64,000 bases of DNA, from the NCBI RefSeq assembly GCF_029892565.1, contig NZ_JARXVH010000002.1:62001-126000 (forward strand), given 5' to 3'. Source of the stretch: Streptomyces pseudovenezuelae (GTDB taxonomy: Bacteria; Actinomycetota; Actinomycetes; Streptomycetales; Streptomycetaceae). How positions within the stretch are numbered: position 1 is the first letter of the stretch; every line of letters begins with the position of its first letter. The position numbers and the translations under genes were made by a program. Positions 17,172 through 25,209 of this stretch are shown piece by piece. The notes under the pieces are model-generated. The model was given only the letters and a program-made list of their open reading frames with translations. It searched no databases and was not told the DNA's origin.

Positions 17172-17852
17172 GTGACCGCGCCCCCGGACGACTGCCTCGC
17201 GCGCAACGAGTGGATCTGCGGTGAGTATCTGACCACCCGCCGCCACATCCTCCTCGACGCGGTCCTCCAGCATCTCCAGCTGACCGCGATCTCGGTGCTG
17301 ATCGGCCTCGCTCTCGCCCTCCCGCTGGCCGTCGTGGCGCGCCGCTGGGGCTGGGCGGCCGGGCCGGTCCTCGCCGTCACGACGATCCTCTACACGATCC
17401 CGTCCCTGGCGATGTTCTCGCTGCTCCTGCCCGTCTACGGCCTCTCGAAGAGTCTCGTCGTCGCCGGACTCGTGCTCTACTCGCTGACCCTGCTCGTGCG
17501 GAACATCCTGGCGGGCCTGCGCGCCGTCCCCGCGGAGACCCGACAGGCCGCGCGCGGCCTGGGCTACGGCCCCATCCGCCTCCTGCTCACCGTCGAACTG
17601 CCCCTCGCCCTGCCCGCCGCGATGGCCGGACTGCGCATCGCCACGGTCTCGGCGGTCTCCCTGGTCACGGTCGGCGCGATCGTCGGCTTCGGGGGGCTGG
17701 GCAACCTCATCTACGCCGGAATGAACACCTACTTCAAGGCGCAAGTGCTCACCGCCTCCGTGCTGTGCGTGGTCATCGCGATCGTCGCCGACCTGCTCCT
17801 GCTCGCCGTGCAACGCCTGCTCACCCCCTGGACCAGGGCGGCCCGCGGATGA
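17172..17852 (+). CDS. OpuC/ProW-type osmolyte ABC transporter permease
   Basis: 226 residues from GTG 17172. Several membrane segments and the EAA-type loop AAR-GLGYGPIRLLL with downstream LPLALPAAMAGLRI mark the glycine betaine/carnitine/choline permease clade (OpuCB-like). The TGA overlaps the ATG of a second permease (17849). It belongs with the second permease and binding lipoprotein. The importer would bring in compatible solutes or choline-type compounds. Confidence 0.9.
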   Translation: MTAPPDDCLARNEWICGEYLTTRRHILLDAVLQHLQLTAISVLIGLALALPLAVVARRWGWAAGPVLAVTTILYTIPSLAMFSLLLPVYGLSKSLVVAGLVLYSLTLLVRNILAGLRAVPAETRQAARGLGYGPIRLLLTVELPLALPAAMAGLRIATVSAVSLVTVGAIVGFGGLGNLIYAGMNTYFKAQVLTASVLCVVIAIVADLLLLAVQRLLTPWTRAARG

Positions 17853-18520
17853 AGACACTGACCGACGCCTGGGACTGGCTCACCGACTCCGCCCACTGGT
17901 CCGGCGACGACGGCATCTGGCACCGGCTCGCCCAACACCTAGTCCTCACCGTCGTCTGCCTGGTCATCAGCTGCCTGATCGCCCTGCCCGTCGCGCTCGT
18001 CCTGGGCCACCTCGGCAAGGGCGGCGCGCTCGCGGTGAACATCTCCAACATCGGCCGGGCCGTCCCGACCTTCGCCGTCCTCGTCCTCCTCCTGCTGACC
18101 CCGATCGGGAAGTGGGGCGAGGGTCCCACGGTCGTCGCCCTGGTGCTGTTCGCCGTACCGCCGTTGCTCACCAACGCCTACGTCGGGATGCGCGAGGTCG
18201 ACCGCAGCGTCGTCCAGGCCGCTCGCGGTATGGGGATGACCGGGCGGCAGATGCTGTTTCAGGTCGAACTGCCCCTGTCGCTCCCGATGATCATGAACGG
18301 GGTGCGCATCGCCGCCGTCCAGTTGGTCGCCACCGCGACGATCGCCGCGCTGGCCGGCGGAGGCGGCCTGGGGCGGATCATCACGGCCGGGTTCAACCTG
18401 GCCGATACGGCGCAGGTGGTGGCCGGGGCCGTGCTCGTCGCCGTGTTCGCGCTGGTCGTCGAGGGGATCTTCGAGACGGCGGAACGACTGTCGCCGCGCT
18501 GGGCCAGGGGCGAGCGGTGA
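17849..18520 (+). CDS. OpuC/ProW-type osmolyte ABC transporter permease (second subunit)
   Basis: 223 residues. EAA-type loop QAARGMGMTGRQMLFQVELP with following LPMIMNGVRIAAVQL, and a late GGGGLGRIITAGFN segment typical of OpuCD. Overlaps its neighbours on both sides by four bases (ATGA at 17849, GTGA at 18517), so permease-permease-binding-protein are tightly coupled. Confidence 0.9.
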   Translation: MKTLTDAWDWLTDSAHWSGDDGIWHRLAQHLVLTVVCLVISCLIALPVALVLGHLGKGGALAVNISNIGRAVPTFAVLVLLLLTPIGKWGEGPTVVALVLFAVPPLLTNAYVGMREVDRSVVQAARGMGMTGRQMLFQVELPLSLPMIMNGVRIAAVQLVATATIAALAGGGGLGRIITAGFNLADTAQVVAGAVLVAVFALVVEGIFETAERLSPRWARGER

Positions 18521-19452
18521 GGCGGCCCCTGGCCCTGGCGGCCGTACTGCTGCTGGCGGGCTGCTCCACGGGTCCGTCCCTGGAGAACCAGGGCGCGGTC
18601 ACCGCGCCGCCCGGCGACAGCCACCACCTGACCATCGGCTCCGCCGGATTCACCGAGAGCGACCTGCTCGCCCAGATGTACTCCCTGCTCCTGAAGCAGG
18701 CCGGATACAAGACGTCCCTGCTGACCGTCGCCAACCGCGAACTGTACGAACCCGCCCTGGAATCAGGGCAGATCGACGTCGTCCCCGAGTACGCGGCCAC
18801 CTTCGCCGACTGGCTCAACGCCAAGACCAACGGAGCCGACGCGCCACCGGTCGGCTCGCCCGACCTCGACGCCACGATGAAGGGCCTGCGCCGACTGGCC
18901 ACGCCTCGCGGTCTCACGGTCCTCGCCCCGGGCCGGGCGGTCGACCAGAACGCCTTCGCGGTGAGCACGTCCTACGCCCGGAAGCATGACCTGAAGACCC
19001 TGAGCGACCTGGGCGCGTCGGGACTTAAGGTGCGGCTCGCCGCAGGTGACGAGTGCGTCCAACGGCCTTACTGCGAACCGGGGTTGAAGAAGACCTACGG
19101 CATCGACATCACCGCCGTCGACCCCAAGGGCGTCGGCACCACCCAGGCCAAACGGGCCGTGCAGAGCGGCCAGGACCAGATGGTCCTCACCACCACCACC
19201 GACGCCACCCTCTCCGAGTTCGGCCTCGTCCTCCTCGCCGACGACAAGCACCTCCAGAACGCCGACTACGTCGTCCCGGTCGTCAACCGCTCCCGAGCGG
19301 GCGGCGCAGGAGTCACCAAGGCGCTGGGCAAACTGAACGACGTCCTCACGACGGCCGACCTCGCCGCCATGAACGAACAGGTCGACAGCTGGCGGCGGTT
19401 GGCCGAGGACGTGGCACGGAGCTATCTCAAGGACAAGGGCCTGGTGGACTGA
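18517..19452 (+). CDS. Glycine betaine/choline-type substrate-binding lipoprotein (OpuCC/OpuAC-like)
   Basis: 311 residues from GTG 18517 overlapping the permease stop. Short lipoprotein signal with lipobox LAGC at about residues 12-15, then HHLTIGSAGFTESDLLAQM, the usual first strand of this clade. Further hallmarks are YKTSLLTVANRELYEPALES and IDVVPEYAATFADWL, the segment that lines the quaternary-amine site. Class F binding protein. The required ATPase gene is not in the operon but converges on it 66 bp downstream. Confidence 0.9.
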   Translation: MRRPLALAAVLLLAGCSTGPSLENQGAVTAPPGDSHHLTIGSAGFTESDLLAQMYSLLLKQAGYKTSLLTVANRELYEPALESGQIDVVPEYAATFADWLNAKTNGADAPPVGSPDLDATMKGLRRLATPRGLTVLAPGRAVDQNAFAVSTSYARKHDLKTLSDLGASGLKVRLAAGDECVQRPYCEPGLKKTYGIDITAVDPKGVGTTQAKRAVQSGQDQMVLTTTTDATLSEFGLVLLADDKHLQNADYVVPVVNRSRAGGAGVTKALGKLNDVLTTADLAAMNEQVDSWRRLAEDVARSYLKDKGLVD

Positions 19453-19518
19453 CATCGGCCGGATCGTCGACCGGCCTGGCAACTGGTCCGGCAACCGGTC
19501 CCGCAGGGGTGCCAGCCG

Positions 19519-20673
19519 TCAGGCGTCCGCCACCGAGTCGAACGACACCTGATCCCGCGGCACGCCCAGCGCGTCCGCGTCCACCGACCGGCGCAGCGCC
19601 TCGTGGAGTTTCGCCGGGGTGAGGACGCCGAGGAAGCGGGCCTCGTCCAGCACGGCGACCCAGCCGGCGTCGTGCTGGAGCATCACGCCGAACGCCTGCT
19701 TCAGGGGTGCGCCGACGGGGACCCAGGCGTTCATGCGCCGTGCGCGGTCGCCGACCGTGCCGTCCGAGTCGAGATCCTCGATGCCGACCCAGCCGTGCAG
19801 GTCGCCGTACGTGTCGAGGACGACGGCCCAGCGCGCGCCGTCCGCCCGCAGGCGGTCCGCCGCCTGTCCGGCGGGCTCGTCGAGGCGGGCCACCGGCGGC
19901 TGTTCCAGGTCCTCGGCCTCGATCGCGGTGACCGACAGCCGCTTCAGCCCGCGGTCGGCGCCGACGAACTCGGCGACGTACGGCGTCGCGGGCGTGCCCA
20001 GCACCGCCCCGGGGGTGTCGAACTGCTCGATGCGCCCCTGCCCGTAGACGGCGATACGGTCGCCGAGCCGCACCGCCTCCTCGATGTCGTGCGTGACCAG
20101 CAGCACCGTCTTGCGCACCGCGGCCTGCATCCGCAGGAACTCGTCCTGCAACTGCTCCCGCACCACCGGGTCGACGGCCCCGAACGGCTCGTCCATCAGC
20201 AGTACCGGCGGATCGGCGGCCAGCGCCCGCGCCACGCCGACCCGCTGGCGTTGACCGCCGGAGAGCTGGTCGGGATAGCGCGGCCCGTACAGCTTGGGAT
20301 CCAGGCCCACCAGATCGAGCAACTCGGCCGCCCGCGCCCGGGCCTTCGCCCGCTTCCAGCCGATCAGCGCCGGCACGGTCGCCGTGTTGTCGAGGATCGT
20401 CCGGTGCGGGAAGAGCCCCACCTGCTGGATGACGTACCCGATGCGCCGCCGCAGCCGCACCGGATCGACGGCGGCGATGTCCTCGCCGTCCATCAGGATC
20501 CGTCCCGAGGTCGGCTCGATGAGCCGGTTGACCATCATCATGGTCGTCGTCTTGCCGCAGCCGGACGGGCCGACGAGCGTGACGAGCTCGCCCTCGGACA
20601 CCTCGAAACTCAGGCCGTCCACCGCCGTCGTACCGTCCGGATACCGCTTGGTGACCTGTTCGAACCGGATCAT
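19519..20673 (-). CDS. OpuCA/ProV-like ABC ATPase with C-terminal CBS domains
   Basis: 384 residues. Walker A GPSGCGKTT at about 36-44, signature LSGGQRQRVGVARAL, Walker B VLLMDEPFGAVDP, H-loop VTHDIEEAVRLGDR. The C-terminal ~140 residues form two CBS motifs (RWAVVLDTYGDLHGWV and AGWVAVLDEARFLGVL), which in OpuA/OpuC sense ionic strength. It is the natural ATPase for the three genes at 17172-19452, yet it is transcribed towards them from its own promoter. That allows independent expression of the energising subunit. Confidence 0.9.
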   Translation of the reverse strand: MIRFEQVTKRYPDGTTAVDGLSFEVSEGELVTLVGPSGCGKTTTMMMVNRLIEPTSGRILMDGEDIAAVDPVRLRRRIGYVIQQVGLFPHRTILDNTATVPALIGWKRAKARARAAELLDLVGLDPKLYGPRYPDQLSGGQRQRVGVARALAADPPVLLMDEPFGAVDPVVREQLQDEFLRMQAAVRKTVLLVTHDIEEAVRLGDRIAVYGQGRIEQFDTPGAVLGTPATPYVAEFVGADRGLKRLSVTAIEAEDLEQPPVARLDEPAGQAADRLRADGARWAVVLDTYGDLHGWVGIEDLDSDGTVGDRARRMNAWVPVGAPLKQAFGVMLQHDAGWVAVLDEARFLGVLTPAKLHEALRRSVDADALGVPRDQVSFDSVADA

Positions 20674-20706
20674 GCCCTCACGCTAGCCGCGCCTCTCACA
20701 CCCCGC

Positions 20707-20726
20707 GCCCCGGCACGGCCCGGGGC
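20707..20726. terminator. Hairpin terminator downstream of lutC
   Basis: GCCCCGG / CCGGGGC with a 6-nt loop, 36 bp past the lutC stop on the minus strand. Probable end of the rha-lut transcript. Confidence 0.5.
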
Positions 20727-20761
20727 CCGGCGAATGGCTGAAGCCGCTGGTGAACGGGCCG

Positions 20762-21430
20762 CTACGCGTTCTCCTCCGCGCTCGCCCGACCGCTCACCAG
20801 CACCACCTCCAGGGTGCGCGGACCGTGCACTCCCTCGACCCGGTCCAGCTCGATGTCACTGGTCGCCGACGGGCCGGAGATCCACGTCAACGGGCGGGTC
20901 GGGTCGAGGCGTTCGAGGGCCTGGGGGACGGAGGAGACGACCTGGTCCGGGACCCGTACGACACAGATGTGGTGGTCGGGCACGAGGGTGATCCGGCGGC
21001 GGCCCTGGTCGGGGCTGCCGTCCAGGACGATGGTGCCGGTCTCGGCGATCGCGATCGCGCAGCCCGTGATCACGCTCTCGACCTTGTCCAGCTCGTGCGG
21101 AGTGCTCGCGGCGCGGTCGTGGACGCGGGTCGGACCGGCGGCCGACATCCACTCCGGCGGCAGCTCCGGGGGTACCAGCACAGACTGGGATCCCCGCTGG
21201 GCGAGCAGCCGCATGATGAGGTTCGGCAGCTCCTCCGCGTCCGTGCGGTGCACGAGCGCCCGGTAGTCCGCGAGGTTCTCCGCCAGCAGATCCACCGTCT
21301 GCTCGACGCTCCGGTCGCCGTGCTCCCGCAGATACTCACGCGGAACCGCCTGCTCGTACGACGTGTCGTCCTGCGGTACGTCGGCCAGCGCGCGCCGCAC
21401 CCGGCCCAAGATCCGTTCCCTGCTGCTCAC
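20762..21430 (-). CDS. lutC: LutC: lactate utilisation protein (LUD domain)
   Basis: 222 residues from GTG 21430, overlapping the lutB stop (GTGA). LUD-domain hallmarks: SVLVPPELPPEW, CAIAIAETGTIVLDGSPDQGR, and the late LTWISGPSATSDIELDRVEGVHG. LutC works with LutA and LutB as the non-flavin L-lactate dehydrogenase complex that oxidises lactate to pyruvate. Last gene of the probable rhaEW-rhaB-lutABC operon. Confidence 0.92.
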   Translation of the reverse strand: MSSRERILGRVRRALADVPQDDTSYEQAVPREYLREHGDRSVEQTVDLLAENLADYRALVHRTDAEELPNLIMRLLAQRGSQSVLVPPELPPEWMSAAGPTRVHDRAASTPHELDKVESVITGCAIAIAETGTIVLDGSPDQGRRRITLVPDHHICVVRVPDQVVSSVPQALERLDPTRPLTWISGPSATSDIELDRVEGVHGPRTLEVVLVSGRASAEENA

Positions 21431-22914
21431 TTGGCGGCCCCCTTGTCGGTGTTCCCGCCCTGCGTGCGCTGCCACCAGTCACGGAACGGCTCGGCCGGCA
21501 GCGTCGGCAGATCGCGGCTCTCGCTCCACGCCCGGCCGGGGCCCGGCAGCGTCCGCGGATGGAAACGGCGGGTGCGGGACGCGAGCCGTTGCCCGGTGCG
21601 CAGCGCACCGGGGCGGCCGAACGCCCAGCGGGCCGCCCGCATGGCCGCCCGCTCGGCGGCATGCCCCTTGGCGGGCTTGAGGATCACCTTGTTGCCCTCA
21701 CGGGTCACCTGCCCGCCCTCCACGATCCGCTCGCGCAGGTGCACCAGCACCTCGGGGATGTCGATCGCGACCGGGCACACCTCGTAGCAGGCGCCGCACA
21801 GCGACGAGGCGTACGGCAGTGAGGCGTCGATCTCGCTTGCCGTGCCCCGGAGTTGAGGGCTGAGGATGGCGCCGATCGGGCCCGGGTAGACCGAGCCGTA
21901 GGCGTGGCCGCCCGCCCGCTCGTAGACCGGGCAGACGTTGAGGCAGGCCGAGCAGCGGATACAGCGTAGGGCCTGGCGGCCGACCTCGTCGGCGAGGGTG
22001 TCGGTGCGGCCGTTGTCGAGCAGGACCAGGTGGAAGTTCTGCGGCCCGTCCTCGTCCGTCGTGCCCGTCCACATCGACGTGTACGGGTTCATGCGCTCGG
22101 CGGTGGAGGAGCGGGGGAGGGTCTGCAGGAAGACCTCCAGGTCCCGCCAGGTCGGCAGGATCTTCTCGATGCCGACGACCGAGATCAGCGTCTCGGGCAG
22201 GGTCAGGCACATCCGGCCGTTGCCCTCGGACTCGACGACCACGAGCGTGCCGGTCTCGGCGATCATGAAGTTGGCGCCGGAGACGCCGACTTTGGCGCGC
22301 AGGAACTTCTCGCGCAGGTGCAGGCGCGCGGCCTCGGCGAGTTCGGCGGGGGTGTCGGTGAGGCCTTCGGGGGCCGGGCGCCCCCACTCGCTCATCTCGC
22401 GGGTGAAGATCTCCCGGATCTCGCCGCGGTTGCGGTGGATCGCCGGAACCAGGATGTGCGAGGGCCGGTCCTTGCCCAACTGCACGATCAGCTCGGCGAG
22501 ATCGGTCTCGTAGGCGCGGATCCCCTCCTCCTCCAGCGCCTCGTTGAGCCCGATCTCCTGCGTGGCCATCGACTTGACCTTGACGACCTCCGACTCACCG
22601 GTCTCCTTGACCAGTTGGACCACGATCCGGTTCGCCTCGTCGGCGTCCGCCGCCCAGTGGACCGTGCCGCCGGCCGCGGTGACCGCCTCCTCCAACTGCA
22701 CGAGATAGCGGTCGAGATGAAAGAGGGTGTGGTCCTTGATCCGCTTGCCCGCCTCGCGCAGCTCCGCCCAGTCGGACACCTCGGCCACGGCCTTCGCGCG
22801 CTTGGCGCGGATGGTGTGCGTGGCATGGCGCAGATTGCCGCGCAGGGTCTCGTTGCGCACCGCGTCGTGCGCGGCCACCGGGAAGGCCGGCATTCCTACG
22901 AATGTCCCGCTCAT
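21427..22914 (-). CDS. lutB: LutB: lactate utilisation iron-sulfur protein
   Basis: 495 residues from ATG 22914, overlapping the lutA stop. An N-terminal LUD domain includes FMIAETGTLVVVESEGNGR. Then come two ferredoxin-type clusters, CIRCSACLNVCP and CGACYEVCP, each CxxCxxCxxxCP. Electron-transfer subunit of the LutABC complex in the cytoplasm. The C-terminal ~70 residues are basic and variable. Confidence 0.93.
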   Translation of the reverse strand: MSGTFVGMPAFPVAAHDAVRNETLRGNLRHATHTIRAKRAKAVAEVSDWAELREAGKRIKDHTLFHLDRYLVQLEEAVTAAGGTVHWAADADEANRIVVQLVKETGESEVVKVKSMATQEIGLNEALEEEGIRAYETDLAELIVQLGKDRPSHILVPAIHRNRGEIREIFTREMSEWGRPAPEGLTDTPAELAEAARLHLREKFLRAKVGVSGANFMIAETGTLVVVESEGNGRMCLTLPETLISVVGIEKILPTWRDLEVFLQTLPRSSTAERMNPYTSMWTGTTDEDGPQNFHLVLLDNGRTDTLADEVGRQALRCIRCSACLNVCPVYERAGGHAYGSVYPGPIGAILSPQLRGTASEIDASLPYASSLCGACYEVCPVAIDIPEVLVHLRERIVEGGQVTREGNKVILKPAKGHAAERAAMRAARWAFGRPGALRTGQRLASRTRRFHPRTLPGPGRAWSESRDLPTLPAEPFRDWWQRTQGGNTDKGAAK

Positions 22915-23666
22915 GCCGCCGGCTCCTCCTCCGTGCTCGCCAGGATCTCCGCGATGTGCACCGGCCGGATACCGGTGCCGAGCCGCGTCATCGTGCCGCC
23001 GATGTGCATCAGACAGGAGTTGTCGGCGGCGCACAGCACCTCCGCGCCGGTCGACTCGGCGTTGCGCACCTTGTCCGTGCCCATCGCCGCCGAGACATCG
23101 GGGTTCTTCAGCGCGAAGGTGCCGCCGAACCCGCAGCACTCGTCGGCACCCGGCAGCTCGACCAGCTCCAGCCCCTTGACGGACTGGAGCAGCTTGCGAG
23201 GGCGGTCGCCGAGCCCCAGGCTGCGCAGCCCGTGGCAGGTCGGGTGATAGGTGACCGTGTGCGGGTAGTACGCGCCGACGTCCGTCACCCCGAGTACGTC
23301 CACGAGGAACTCCGTCAGCTCGTACGTCTTGGGCACCACCGGCGCCAGCGTGGTCGCGAGGCTGTCCCCGCGCCCTTCCGCCCGCGCCCGCTCGCCCATG
23401 CGCGGGTACAGCTCCCGCACCATCGCCCCGCACGACCCGGACGGCGTCACAATCGCCTCGTACTCCCCGAATACATCGGAGAAATGCCGAGCGAGCGGCT
23501 CCGCCTCATGCCGGTACCCGGTGTTGTAGTGCGCCTGCCCGCAACACGTCTGGGCCATCGGGAAGTCGACCTCGACGCCCAGCCTGGTCAGCAGTTTCAC
23601 CACGGCACGGCCGGTGTCCGGATAGAGCGTGTCGTTGACACAGGTCAGGAACAGGGCGACACGCAT
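22911..23666 (-). CDS. lutA: LutA: lactate utilisation protein, CCG domain
   Basis: 251 residues from ATG 23666 behind AAGGAG. Two CCG motifs typical of heterodisulfide-reductase-like subunits: QTCCGQAHYN and the paired DECCGFGGTF, with further Cys in TPSGSCGAM and YHPTCHGL. Start of the lutABC block, 70 bp after rhaB on the same strand. The placement gives a direct route for lactate made by the lactaldehyde-oxidising half of RhaEW. Confidence 0.93.
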   Translation of the reverse strand: MRVALFLTCVNDTLYPDTGRAVVKLLTRLGVEVDFPMAQTCCGQAHYNTGYRHEAEPLARHFSDVFGEYEAIVTPSGSCGAMVRELYPRMGERARAEGRGDSLATTLAPVVPKTYELTEFLVDVLGVTDVGAYYPHTVTYHPTCHGLRSLGLGDRPRKLLQSVKGLELVELPGADECCGFGGTFALKNPDVSAAMGTDKVRNAESTGAEVLCAADNSCLMHIGGTMTRLGTGIRPVHIAEILASTEEEPAA

Positions 23667-23736
23667 CGCGGCTCCTTGGGATCGATCATCGGATGAGTGC
23701 AGCGTAATGCGACGACACGGCCCGGGGGAGCCCCTG

Positions 23737-25209
23737 TCACCTTCCGGTGAGCCGGACCTGTGCCTCGTGCCACCGCGCCGTGTCGCCCCGCGGCTCGTAG
23801 CGGGTGAGCGGTTGGGTACGGATGAGCAGGCGCCGCATGGCCGGGAGGTCGCCGACCAGGCCGTGCGCCCGGGCCTGCACGAGGACGTTTCCGAGGGCCG
23901 CCGCCTCGGTCGGGCCCGCCACCACCGGCAGGCCGCAGGCGTCGGCGGTGAGCTGGCACAGCAGTGCGTTGCGGGTGCCGCCGCCGACGATGTGCACGAC
24001 GTCGACGGGCTGGTCGGCGAGCCGTTGTGCGTCCTCCACGGCCCGACGGTGGGCCAGGGCGAGCGAGTCGAGGATGCAGCGCGTGATCTCCGCGGGCGAG
24101 GCGGGCACCGGCTGCCCGGAGGCGCGGCACGCCTCGGCGATCCGCTCCGGCATCCGGCCCGGTGCCAGGAACGCCTCGTCGCCCGCGTCCACGACCGACC
24201 GCAGCGCCGGCACCTCGGCCGCGTCCAGCAGCAAGGCGCCCAACTCCGGTTCGCCCCAGGCCCGTACACACTCCTGGAGCAGCCAGAGCCCCATGATGTT
24301 CCGCAGATAACGGACCGTGCCGTCCAGCCCCAGCTCGTTGGTGAAGTTGGCGGCCCGGCTCTCCTCGGTCAGCACGGGCGCGGCCAGTTCGAGGCCGGCC
24401 AGTGACCAGGTGCCGGTGGAGATGTACGCGAAGCGCTGGCTGCCGCCGGCGGGTACGGCGGCCACGGCGGACGCCGTGTCGTGCGACCCGACCGCCGTCA
24501 CCGGCACCGGACCTTTGAGGCCGGTCTCCTCCAGCACGTCCGCGCGCAGCACACCGGCCGGGTCCCCGGGCTGTCGCAGGGGCGCGAACAGGCCGAGGTC
24601 GATGCCCAGTCGGGAGGCGACCTCGTGGGACCAGTCGCGGGTGCGGGGATCGATGAGCTGGGTGGTCGAGGCGTTGGTGAGCTCGGTGCCCTGCTCGCCG
24701 GTGAGCCAGTAGGAGAGCAGGTCGGGAACGAGCAACAGCCGTCGGGCGTGTGCGAGTTGGTCCGTGGAGCGGGCGGCCACCAGCTGGTAGAGGGTGTTGA
24801 AGGGCGCGTACTGCAGGCCCGTCGCCGCGTACAGCTCCTCGGCGGGCAGGGTCGCCCACACCTTCTCCGCGATGCCCTCGGTGCGGGAGTCCCGGTAGTG
24901 GACGGGATTGCCGAGCAGCGCGCCGTCGGCGTCCAGCAGGCCGTAGTCCACGGCCCAGCTGTCGATGCCGACGGAGTCGAGCCGTCCATCGCAGTGGGCA
25001 CCCGCGGCCCGCAGTCCGTCCAGCACGCCCGCGTACAGCGCCAGAATGTCCCAGCGCAGCCCCTCGGGCACGCGCATGGGCCGGTTGGGGAAGCGGTGGG
25101 CCTCGGTCAGCTCCAGGCTGTCGGGCCCGACGCGGCCGACCATGACGCGCCCGCTGGACGCGCCGAGGTCGACCGCGGCGTACGCGTGCACGGCTCTCAC
25201 CGCCGTCAT
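23737..25209 (-). CDS. rhaB: L-rhamnulokinase
   Basis: 490 residues, FGGY kinase family. Phosphate-1 motif AVDLGASSGRVMVGR near the N-terminus (about 11-25), SVGIDSWAVDYGLLDADG at ~79, ATP-site THDTAS/ISTGTWSLAGLE region around 235-270, and VHIVGGGTRNALLCQL at ~400. Phosphorylates L-rhamnulose at O-1. The start overlaps the rhaEW stop by four bases (25206-25209). Confidence 0.93.
   Translation of the reverse strand: MTAVRAVHAYAAVDLGASSGRVMVGRVGPDSLELTEAHRFPNRPMRVPEGLRWDILALYAGVLDGLRAAGAHCDGRLDSVGIDSWAVDYGLLDADGALLGNPVHYRDSRTEGIAEKVWATLPAEELYAATGLQYAPFNTLYQLVAARSTDQLAHARRLLLVPDLLSYWLTGEQGTELTNASTTQLIDPRTRDWSHEVASRLGIDLGLFAPLRQPGDPAGVLRADVLEETGLKGPVPVTAVGSHDTASAVAAVPAGGSQRFAYISTGTWSLAGLELAAPVLTEESRAANFTNELGLDGTVRYLRNIMGLWLLQECVRAWGEPELGALLLDAAEVPALRSVVDAGDEAFLAPGRMPERIAEACRASGQPVPASPAEITRCILDSLALAHRRAVEDAQRLADQPVDVVHIVGGGTRNALLCQLTADACGLPVVAGPTEAAALGNVLVQARAHGLVGDLPAMRRLLIRTQPLTRYEPRGDTARWHEAQVRLTGR

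Noticed and set aside
19457..19476. GGCCGG-N8-CCGGCC hairpin between the osmolyte operon and its ATPase gene
   Set aside because: The stem is only six base pairs in very GC-rich DNA, too weak to call a terminator with confidence.
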